Shown here: one piece after another, positions 8,844 to 16,203 of the stretch
Layout: every line of letters starts with the position of its first letter
How positions within the stretch are numbered: position 1 is the first letter of the stretch
From: CAZMRW01 sp964568805
GTDB lineage: Bacteria; Pseudomonadota; Gammaproteobacteria; Methylococcales; Methylomonadaceae
Assembly (NCBI GenBank): GCA_964568805.1
Contig: CAZMRW010000015.1
Location: 1-57,247 of the forward strand
Direction: 5' to 3'
DNA: 57,247 nucleotides
The notes under the pieces: model-generated
What the model was told of the DNA's origin: nothing
What the model saw: the letters and a program-made list of their open reading frames with translations, nothing else
Databases searched by the model: none
Program-made: the position numbers and the translations under genes

Positions 8844-9713
8844 ATGAGGGCTGTACCTCGATTTAACAAAATACTGACAGGCTTTATACTGGCCTTAAGC
8901 GCGTTTTCGGCTTTCTCGGCAGAAAAATTCAAGGTATGCGCTGACCCACTGAACCCGCCTTACTCGACCAAAAATAAGGACGGCTTTGAAAACAAAATCG
9001 CCGAGCTGTTTGCCAAGGAGCTCGGCCAAACGGTTGAATACACCTGGTTTCCTCAGCGCATCGGATTTATTCGCAATACCTTGACGGCGCCAGTCAATGA
9101 AAGCGCTGTCGATAGCGAGAATTACAAGTGCGATGTCGTGATGGGGGTCCCTGCCGGCTATGAGATGGTATTGACGACGGAGCCCTATTATCAGTCAACT
9201 TATGTCTTGTTAATCGCCAAAGGGCGCGGCTTTGACGATATTAACGATGCGTCGCAATTAGCTGATCTTCCTCTGCAAAGACAGGAGTCCCTAAAGATTG
9301 CCATGTTCGACCGCGGGCCGGGTACGGTCTGGATGCAAAAAAACGGCCTGCTCGATGTTGGCATTCCTTATCAGTCAATGTCGGGAGATGAGGAAAATAA
9401 TGTGGCAATGCAGATTGCCAAGGACATAAATGCAAAGAAAATCGACATGGCTATTTTGTGGGGCCCGATCGCCGGCTATGTCATTTCCCAAAGCCCGAAG
9501 AACAGCTATACGATAATCCCGATGAAATCGACACCGGGGTTGAAATTTGGCTTTGCCATGGCCATGGGCGTTCGCAACAACGACAAAGCCAGAAAAGAAA
9601 CGCTGGACAAGCTGATTGCCGCTAAAAAAGATGAAATCCAGGCTATCATGTCGTCGTACCATATCCCATTGACAGCTATTGAGAAACAGGCGCCACCCAA
9701 GGATGATGACTGA
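8844..9713 (+). CDS. xoxJ: XoxJ/MxaJ-like periplasmic binding protein
   Basis: A 289-residue exported protein with the fold of extracellular solute-binding proteins (family 3 type), thought to help activate or mature XoxF. An N-terminal signal peptide ends near residue 27 (SAFSA). The mature protein starts KFKVCADPLNPPYS, the usual XoxJ/MxaJ beginning, and contains WFPQR and GVPAGYEMV motifs typical of methanol-oxidation J proteins. A second cysteine (YKCDVVMG) probably pairs with the first. The ATG at 8844 follows AGGAGAAA; a TTG at 8811 is less likely. Position right after xoxF supports the name. Family membership is sure; the exact biochemical role is inferred from the xox gene cluster. 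Confidence 0.88.
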   Translation: MRAVPRFNKILTGFILALSAFSAFSAEKFKVCADPLNPPYSTKNKDGFENKIAELFAKELGQTVEYTWFPQRIGFIRNTLTAPVNESAVDSENYKCDVVMGVPAGYEMVLTTEPYYQSTYVLLIAKGRGFDDINDASQLADLPLQRQESLKIAMFDRGPGTVWMQKNGLLDVGIPYQSMSGDEENNVAMQIAKDINAKKIDMAILWGPIAGYVISQSPKNSYTIIPMKSTPGLKFGFAMAMGVRNNDKARKETLDKLIAAKKDEIQAIMSSYHIPLTAIEKQAPPKDDD

Positions 9714-9715
9714 TC

Positions 9716-9750
9716 AAAAACCTGCCTTGATGGAAAATTGCAGGCTTTTT
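9716..9750 (+). terminator. Probable terminator after xoxJ
   Basis: CCTGC (9721-9725) and GCAGG (9740-9744) form a short stem, flanked by AAAAA on the left and CTTTTT on the right. The stem is only 5 bp and the loop is long, so this is weaker than the xoxF terminator. Confidence 0.45.
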
Positions 9751-9871
9751 GGATTGCCAATGACGATGACCGGCGTTATTTTGCTGATGAGCTGAATGAC
9801 CGGATTTTGACCCATCCAGTCATTCATTCCCGGGCGAGTTCCTGGATTGTTTGGCTATCTTGCCGTTAACA

Positions 9872-11260
9872 TCAGGAGATCATTTTACGTGCAGCTTGAA
9901 TAGCCTTTCTTACCGTCTCTGGCGCCGTGCCGCCGATATGGTTGCGTGCGGCGACCGATCCTTCCAGGGTCAGTGAATCGAATACATCGTTCTCTATGAA
10001 TGGTGAAAACCGCTGCAATTCGGCCAGGGAAAGTTCGGATAAATCACGGCGGGTTTCGATGCCTAAACGAACCGCCAGTCCGACGGCTTCATGAGCGTCC
10101 CGGAAGGCCATCCCTTTACGCACCAGATAATCGGCCAGATCGGTGGCCGTAGCAAAACCGCGCTTGGCGGATTGATACATATTGTCTTTTTTGGGGCTGA
10201 TATGCGGCACCATGTCTGCGTAAGCGCGCAAACAATTGATCAGAGTATCGGCGGTGTCGAAAATCGGTTCTTTATCTTCCTGATTGTCTTTGTTGTATGC
10301 CAAAGGCTGGCTTTTCATCAACATCAACAGCGATATCAAGTGACCGGTCACCCGGCCGGATTTTCCCCGCACCAGTTCCGGCACATCGGGGTTTTTCTTT
10401 TGCGGCATGATCGACGATCCGGTGCAGAAGGCGTCGGGCATTTCGATAAAGTCGAACTGGGCGCTGGACCACAGGATGAGCTCTTCTGAAAAACGCGACA
10501 AATGCATCATGATCAAACTGGCCGCTGCCGCAAACTCAATGGCGAAATCCCGGTCGCTGACCGAGTCCAGCGAATTGGAGGATGGCCGGCTGAAGCCCAG
10601 CAATCTGGCGGTCAAGGCGCGGTCGATCGGATAACTGGTGCCTGCCAGCGCTGCGGCTCCCAGGGGCATGATGTTGAGGCGTTTACAGCAATCCTGAAGC
10701 CGTTCCTGATCACGGCTGAGCATTTCAAACCAGGCCATCAGATGATGTCCAAACGTGATCGGTTGCGCCACCTGCAGATGAGTAAATCCTGGCATGATGG
10801 TGTCGGCATGCTGTTCCGCAAGATCCAGAATGGCGGTTTGCAGGCGGCTGAGCTGGGCGCTGATCTCCCTGATTTCACTGCGGAGATACAGGCGTATATC
10901 GGTCGCCACCTGATCGTTACGCGAGCGGCCGGTATGCAGCTTTTTGCCCGCCAGTCCGATTAAATCGGTCAGGCGGGCTTCAATGTTCATGTGCACATCT
11001 TCCTGTTTGATCGACCAGGTAAACGTGCCGTCAAGAATCTCCTGGCCTATTTGGCTCAGCCCACGCACTATATCCTGGAGTTCCTGCTGGGTCAGAATTC
11101 CGCAGTGCTGCAACATTTCGGCATGGGCGAGCGATCCCTGAATGTCCTGCTGGGCCATGCGCTGATCAAAATTTACCGAAGCGGTAAAGACTTCGACAAA
11201 TGCATCGGTAGCCTCTGCAAAACGGGCGCTGGAAAGTTTTTCCGTATTAACGTTGGTCAT
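9872..11260 (-). CDS. argH: ArgH, argininosuccinate lyase
   Basis: Splits argininosuccinate into arginine and fumarate, the last step of arginine synthesis, as a cytoplasmic homotetramer. The length of 462 residues is normal. It has the fumarase/lyase signature GSSIMPQKKNPDVPE with the catalytic Ser, plus TGRSRNDQVATD and MPGFTHLQ substrate-binding motifs. Oddly, the N-terminal WGGRF motif found in most ArgH proteins reads SSARF here (KLSSARFAEATD), although the rest aligns well. No clear Shine-Dalgarno precedes the ATG. It lies 110 bp downstream of the PLD-fold gene on the same strand, but the heptamer repeat between them suggests independent transcription. Confidence 0.95.
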   Translation of the reverse strand: MTNVNTEKLSSARFAEATDAFVEVFTASVNFDQRMAQQDIQGSLAHAEMLQHCGILTQQELQDIVRGLSQIGQEILDGTFTWSIKQEDVHMNIEARLTDLIGLAGKKLHTGRSRNDQVATDIRLYLRSEIREISAQLSRLQTAILDLAEQHADTIMPGFTHLQVAQPITFGHHLMAWFEMLSRDQERLQDCCKRLNIMPLGAAALAGTSYPIDRALTARLLGFSRPSSNSLDSVSDRDFAIEFAAAASLIMMHLSRFSEELILWSSAQFDFIEMPDAFCTGSSIMPQKKNPDVPELVRGKSGRVTGHLISLLMLMKSQPLAYNKDNQEDKEPIFDTADTLINCLRAYADMVPHISPKKDNMYQSAKRGFATATDLADYLVRKGMAFRDAHEAVGLAVRLGIETRRDLSELSLAELQRFSPFIENDVFDSLTLEGSVAARNHIGGTAPETVRKAIQAARKMIS

Positions 11261-11310
11261 GGTTGTTTGTGAGAATTGACTGAAAAGTCCAAATTATACA
11301 ATTGTAAAAG

Positions 11311-11345
11311 GTGCAAGGTGCAAGGTGCAAGGTGCAAGGTGCAAG
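11311..11345 (+). repeat. Five tandem copies of a 7-bp unit
   Basis: GTGCAAG is repeated five times without interruption in the spacer between argH and the PLD-fold gene. A heptamer changes phase by one base per copy, so this cannot be a codon repeat. It is a candidate for slipped-strand length variation. Confidence 0.9.
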
Positions 11346-11370
11346 GGCAGACGGCTTGATCATGACGCAT

Positions 11371-12966
11371 TTAATAAAAGACTCTGAACGAGCGCTGGAT
11401 TTGTTCAAACTCGAAAAGATAAGGCTGGGCAATTTCCCAGTTATTGACCACGACGACCAGATCATGAGAAAAAACGGAGGTGTTATACCAGTTAAAGCTG
11501 CCTTCGATAACAATCGAATCATCAATAATACAGTATTTTGAGTGGATCGGCGAATAGGGCACCCGATGGTCGTCCTGGCCATAGACCAGGCCCACGGGAA
11601 TGCCTGCGGATTTAAGCCGCTGCACCGCAGGCAGCAGCGGGCGGTTCAGTTCGTCTGCCATGGATCTTTCTACGCCCACCCGGCCTTGTCTGGCTAAATG
11701 ACCGTTAAAAAGGATATGGATATAGACCCCCCTGTTTTTGGCATGGAGCAGGGCATCGATGACGCTGTCGTGATAATCGCCCACGAGATCGCCGATTAAA
11801 AACAGACACAGCTTGATCGAATGCCGGGCGCGATGTATTTCGGCCAGGATGGCATGATGAGGGCGGTAATATTTTCCGTTCAGCATAGTATGCCTGCCGA
11901 AGGTATAAAACAGATTGAATTGGCTCAAGGGATCGATGCCGTATTTCTGGTTGACGCCTCCGCGCTGGCTTTGGAAAATATTATCCAGCAGACGGCAAAT
12001 GCCCTTGGAATGAAAGGTCATTCCCGATTCCCAATTGGCCCACCACCGGTCGAAGGTAATGTTGAATGAGCCCAGTATGCAGTCCTCATCATTAAAAATA
12101 ACGAATTTGGTATGCATATCCGGCTCAACTTCTATCATGTGATGTTTCGGAGTGCAGAAGACCCCTACCAATTCGATGCCGGAACGCTTCAGCCGGGCAT
12201 AGTTCTGGCTGTTGGTCAGCGTCATTTTTCGCCAGTCGACGATACACTGGACGCAAACCCCCTGGTGGTGAGCATGGATCAAATGATTTATGAAGTCAGA
12301 GTCGTCAATGCAGTCGACGCTGACTTTGATGGTGCATAAGCGATCGCGGTTTTCCCATTTGCTATGGATAACCTTGTCGATATGGTCATGTATAAATCGT
12401 TTCGGATGAAACGGATGATACAACTGCCCCTTGGTAAATTTCGGGGTCAGGCCCAACGATTCGACATGATGGTTATACCAGTCGACATCGCTCTGTAACT
12501 CGGCGGCATTCAACTCGAAAGTCCGGTAACTGTTGGCGGTTGCCCAGTCTGAGTTAATGCTGCGGTATTGGGGTTTATCATCCTGCAGTTGATACCAGTC
12601 CATGAAGATGTAGTCATTTTGGGAAGGGATGGAATGCTCATCCAGATGAATGATAAATGAAAATTTGATGCAGTTGATCGGGCCGAGGTTGGCGGAATGC
12701 GGGTGTATATAGAAATCCCTCGTGCGTCGTTTGTGGCGATCCCACTGGACATCATAGGCATCCGTATCGACGATGTAGGTTTCGCGGATATTGTTGTCAC
12801 GGTAAACCTTTAGAATCACTTTGACATTAGCCTGAACGCCAAAATAGACGTCGAAATCAATTTTTCCCCAACGGATATAGAATTTGTCATTATAGTCATT
12901 GACTCGGGGGAAAAAGCCGCCCAGGTTGCCGTGTACCGGCATGGCATAGTGTTCAGCTAACTGCAT
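11371..12966 (-). CDS. Phospholipase D-fold protein with two HKD motifs
   Basis: A 531-residue protein of the PLD/nuclease superfamily with no signal peptide. The N-terminal 150 or so residues form a beta-rich region of unknown type. Two PLD repeats follow. The first is HTKFVIFND near residue 285 followed by GSFN. The second is HSKYCIIDD near residue 475 followed by GSFNWYN. Motif 2 is a complete HxKx4D. In motif 1 the Asp position is Asn with an Asp next to it, so it is slightly degenerate. The second half resembles the mitochondrial-PLD/Nuc branch, which cleaves cardiolipin or nucleic acids. A good AGAGGT ribosome site precedes the ATG. It follows the CBM21-EEP gene by 147 bp on the same strand, downstream of glgBA, which suggests a link to glycogen. 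Substrate unknown. Confidence 0.85.
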   Translation of the reverse strand: MQLAEHYAMPVHGNLGGFFPRVNDYNDKFYIRWGKIDFDVYFGVQANVKVILKVYRDNNIRETYIVDTDAYDVQWDRHKRRTRDFYIHPHSANLGPINCIKFSFIIHLDEHSIPSQNDYIFMDWYQLQDDKPQYRSINSDWATANSYRTFELNAAELQSDVDWYNHHVESLGLTPKFTKGQLYHPFHPKRFIHDHIDKVIHSKWENRDRLCTIKVSVDCIDDSDFINHLIHAHHQGVCVQCIVDWRKMTLTNSQNYARLKRSGIELVGVFCTPKHHMIEVEPDMHTKFVIFNDEDCILGSFNITFDRWWANWESGMTFHSKGICRLLDNIFQSQRGGVNQKYGIDPLSQFNLFYTFGRHTMLNGKYYRPHHAILAEIHRARHSIKLCLFLIGDLVGDYHDSVIDALLHAKNRGVYIHILFNGHLARQGRVGVERSMADELNRPLLPAVQRLKSAGIPVGLVYGQDDHRVPYSPIHSKYCIIDDSIVIEGSFNWYNTSVFSHDLVVVVNNWEIAQPYLFEFEQIQRSFRVFY

Positions 12967-13113
12967 ATGGTGTTACCTCTAAAAAAACAGGTCGGGCGAT
13001 TGAGCCAGTATTCAATTTAGAAAAGATGATCAAAAAAATAAATTTAATTCATAGTTAGATAGTGTGCGCGATGAAGATACGGTAAGAACTCTGCCAGGTA
13101 CAGCGCGACGAAG

Positions 13114-14628
13114 TCATAACGCGTCCCTAGGTTCAAATGTCATGACATAGCCGCAGTGATCGGAAACCTGGCCGTAATCCTGTTCCGTGAACAATACCTG
13201 TCCGGACGTTACGGACAAATGACTCGTTTTATTCAGAAAAATATAATCAATACGGTAATCATCGGCAAGATAATGTTGCCAGAAAGGATCGTTAACCCGG
13301 AAGACTTTTTCAAAGATGCCGTGGGAATTGGCGGACAAAAACTGGTCTTCGTATTCATGGCTTTTAACTACGAGATCATAGCCTTGCGAACCCGCTGCGA
13401 TATTGAAATCGCCGCAGAGCAGGGTGCCTTTGACATGGCCGTTATGTTTTTCCGCCGCCCAATCGCGCAGCCGGTTGAACTGTTCTGCAAAGCCGTCTTC
13501 CCACCAGCTTAAGTGGGCGGAAAAAAAATTAATCAGGCCCATATAAGGAATGTGTATTTGGGCCATGACGACTTTCCTCGAATGAATGCTGTAGGGGTCA
13601 TCGCTATCCGATACGTAGCGGGACTCATGGCTGGAAAAGGGGTATCGGCTCAAAATGGCGACGCCTTCGCGGTATTGGTCAAATCCAAGATGAGACCAGT
13701 CAGTATAGAGATGATAAGGTTCATCCAGGCGATCGTTGATTATTTTTGCCGTATTGGTGTCCCAGTCTCCGTCACCGTCATTCCACAGTTCGGCCACTTC
13801 CTGAAAACAGACGATGTCGATATCCAGTTCGTTAATTGCTTTGGCAATTTGCGATAATTTGTAATCCTGATTGTCTTCCTGGCAGCAATGCAGATTAAGG
13901 ATCAGGATCTTGAGGGGCTTGTGGTGAGCCGAGTAATTGTTGCCGAAATTGTTATCCCAGACAATCCGGTCTTTGCATTCACAGCAAATACTGTACTGCA
14001 GGCGAAACGCATGGGCGACTTTGATCCAGCCCTTCCAGACTTCAACGCCATACTGGTTCGGATTTCTGGCATTGCTGGCAAATTCTTTATCCCAGTATTT
14101 TCTGGTGAAACGGCATGCCGTTTTTTGAGTATGACGCCAGTTGTCGGTAGTCCAATGAAGAGTGACTTTTTCGGCTTGAAGAGACCGGTCTACGGCAACG
14201 GTAACAGGGATATATTTCTGGCCATCATCCAGTTTGTCGCTGAAGCCAATGTTCAGCACCAGATGGTTATCGAATATTTCGATACCTGAATCGGCCTCGC
14301 TGGAGTAATTGGATTGATTGTTATTGTCCCAATAGTCCTGTTCCGGTGATCGATAGCGTAGTGCGAACTGGATATTGCCCGGCAGGGACTGTTCCAATGT
14401 CAACTGGGTTTGGGTTCTCGCCAGCCAATATTCCTGATTGGGTTCGATTTTGCCGATATAATTCGACGGTAAGGTATGCCATACGTCATCTTCGCCCGAC
14501 CAGACAATGTCAACCTGTTTGTTGGGGCTAAGGTTTTCAACCAGCAGCAAAAATGACAAGTGTTGCTGAACGCCTCTTTTTTTTCGTGAAATTACATTTT
14601 CGACATAAAGTAACTGGATTATCTTCAT
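13114..14628 (-). CDS. Tandem CBM21-like modules fused to an EEP-fold phosphoesterase
   Basis: A 504-residue protein with three parts. Residues 1-118 and 119-235 are two related beta modules, each ending in the CBM21 signature: YWDNNNQSNYS at 99-109 and VWDNNFGNNYS at 223-233. The second also has the TDNW motif at 161-164 typical of CBM21. CBM21 binds glycogen or starch and is best known from eukaryotic glycogen-targeting subunits of protein phosphatase 1. Residues 239-503 are an endonuclease/exonuclease/phosphatase domain with all expected residues: Asn in LNLHC, Glu in CFQEV, His in SAHLSWW, GDFN, RIDYIF and SDH. There is no signal peptide. It lies 124 bp after glgA on the same strand. I infer a glycogen-bound phosphoesterase; whether the substrate is a sugar phosphate, phospholipid or nucleic acid is unknown. 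Confidence 0.82.
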   Translation of the reverse strand: MKIIQLLYVENVISRKKRGVQQHLSFLLLVENLSPNKQVDIVWSGEDDVWHTLPSNYIGKIEPNQEYWLARTQTQLTLEQSLPGNIQFALRYRSPEQDYWDNNNQSNYSSEADSGIEIFDNHLVLNIGFSDKLDDGQKYIPVTVAVDRSLQAEKVTLHWTTDNWRHTQKTACRFTRKYWDKEFASNARNPNQYGVEVWKGWIKVAHAFRLQYSICCECKDRIVWDNNFGNNYSAHHKPLKILILNLHCCQEDNQDYKLSQIAKAINELDIDIVCFQEVAELWNDGDGDWDTNTAKIINDRLDEPYHLYTDWSHLGFDQYREGVAILSRYPFSSHESRYVSDSDDPYSIHSRKVVMAQIHIPYMGLINFFSAHLSWWEDGFAEQFNRLRDWAAEKHNGHVKGTLLCGDFNIAAGSQGYDLVVKSHEYEDQFLSANSHGIFEKVFRVNDPFWQHYLADDYRIDYIFLNKTSHLSVTSGQVLFTEQDYGQVSDHCGYVMTFEPRDAL

Positions 14629-14752
14629 CCGTTATTTCCAAAAAATAGTCAGGCGGCTGGATTTGTCACCGGGATGGTGAAACCGTGTTTGATGTCAAAC
14701 ACGGCGATGTTTCTCGATGTGGCCAGGGTTGGGTAAATAAGTTCGATAACGA

Positions 14753-16189
14753 TTAAAGGCTTTGGTACAAAGCCAAATACTGTTTGGCGCTTTGTTGCCA
14801 GGAGAAATCTTTTTTCATGCCGTTCAACTGAATTTTTTTCCAGGCATCATGGTTGCCGTACAAGATTATTGAGCGTTTTATCGCTTCCAGCAACGAACCG
14901 GCATTGGCTTCATTGAAAATGATGCCGGTAGCGGTGTCATCGGCAATGGTATGAGGGAGACTATCGACGACAGTGTCGGCCAGGCCGCCTGTTTTCCTGA
15001 CGATAGGGATCGTACCGTAGCGTTGGCTGTACATTTGATTCAAACCGCAGGGTTCAAACCGCGACGGCATCAGGAAAATATCCGAGCCTGCTTCAATCAG
15101 ATGGGCCAGCGATTCATCATAGCCGATGGTGATGGCAATTTTATCCGGATATAAATGGGAAAGATTCGCCAATTTTTTTTCATAACCCTTGTCACCGCTG
15201 CCGAGCAAGACAAATTGCATCGGCATCGCCACCATCTCGGGCAGGCAGTCGAGAATCAGATCGATGCCTTTTTGTTCGACCAGGCGACCGATCAATCCGA
15301 ATAAGGGGACATGGTCATTAACCGGCAGTCCCATTCTTCTTTGCAACTCAGACTTGTTGAACTGTTTTTTGTTAAGGGATGCAGGTTTGTAAGTCTCTGC
15401 AATATAGGGATCGGTTTCAGGGTTCCATTGATCCAGGTCGATGCCGTTAATGATGCCGGTAAGTACATCATTGCGATAGGCCAGGAGGCCTTCCAGGCCA
15501 TAACCGAAATCAGGAGTCTGGATCTCCAGTGCATAGGTCGGGCTGACGGTCGTAATATGGTCGCTGAAAACCAGGCCGCCTTTGATAAAAGACAATAAAC
15601 TATGGAATTCCAGTCCCTCGGGATGAACCAGCTGGCCAGGCAAATTTAAGGCCGTTGCCGTGCTGACAGGAAATAAACCCTGATAGGCCATATTGTGTAT
15701 CGTGAACACAGTAGCCGGACGATCGGATTCAATCGATAACAGGGCCGGCACCAGACCGCTCTGCCAGTCGTTGCAATGAACGATATCGGGTTTCCAGTCC
15801 TGATTGATCCGGTCCATGGCGATTTCGACGGCGACTCTGCAAAACAATGCAAAGCGTTCGGCATTGTTAGGCCAGGCATTGCCTTCCTCGTCAACATAGG
15901 GGTTGCCTGGATAATTGTAGAACCCGGGGTAATCGACCAGCCATACGATCACCTTGCTTTCCGGCATGCGGGTTTCAAGGATATTGACATTCCGGTTATC
16001 GACTCGAAGCGAGCACAGATACCGGATATCCTCCCCGTGGGTTTTGACTGCCTGATATTTTGGGATAATCAGTCTGATATCCTGCGATAGATCAGCCAGT
16101 GCTTTCGGCAGGCTGCCGGAAACATCAGCGAGACCCCCTGTTTTGATCAGAGGATGCGCTTCACTGGTGACAAAAAGTATTTTTTTCAT
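14753..16189 (-). CDS. glgA: GlgA, ADP-glucose glycogen synthase
   Basis: Elongates alpha-1,4-glucan chains from ADP-glucose in the cytoplasm; a GT5 family enzyme of 478 residues, normal length. The N-terminal KTGGLADV motif that binds ADP-glucose is at about residue 17. The C-terminal catalytic motif SRFEPCGLNQMYSQRYG is followed by KTGGLADTV. GGAG is well placed before the ATG. It starts 14 bp after the glgB stop, so glgB and glgA form one operon, which may continue into the CBM21-EEP and PLD-fold genes. Confidence 0.97.
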   Translation of the reverse strand: MKKILFVTSEAHPLIKTGGLADVSGSLPKALADLSQDIRLIIPKYQAVKTHGEDIRYLCSLRVDNRNVNILETRMPESKVIVWLVDYPGFYNYPGNPYVDEEGNAWPNNAERFALFCRVAVEIAMDRINQDWKPDIVHCNDWQSGLVPALLSIESDRPATVFTIHNMAYQGLFPVSTATALNLPGQLVHPEGLEFHSLLSFIKGGLVFSDHITTVSPTYALEIQTPDFGYGLEGLLAYRNDVLTGIINGIDLDQWNPETDPYIAETYKPASLNKKQFNKSELQRRMGLPVNDHVPLFGLIGRLVEQKGIDLILDCLPEMVAMPMQFVLLGSGDKGYEKKLANLSHLYPDKIAITIGYDESLAHLIEAGSDIFLMPSRFEPCGLNQMYSQRYGTIPIVRKTGGLADTVVDSLPHTIADDTATGIIFNEANAGSLLEAIKRSIILYGNHDAWKKIQLNGMKKDFSWQQSAKQYLALYQSL

Positions 16190-16203
16190 GGATTCTCCGC
16201 CAT

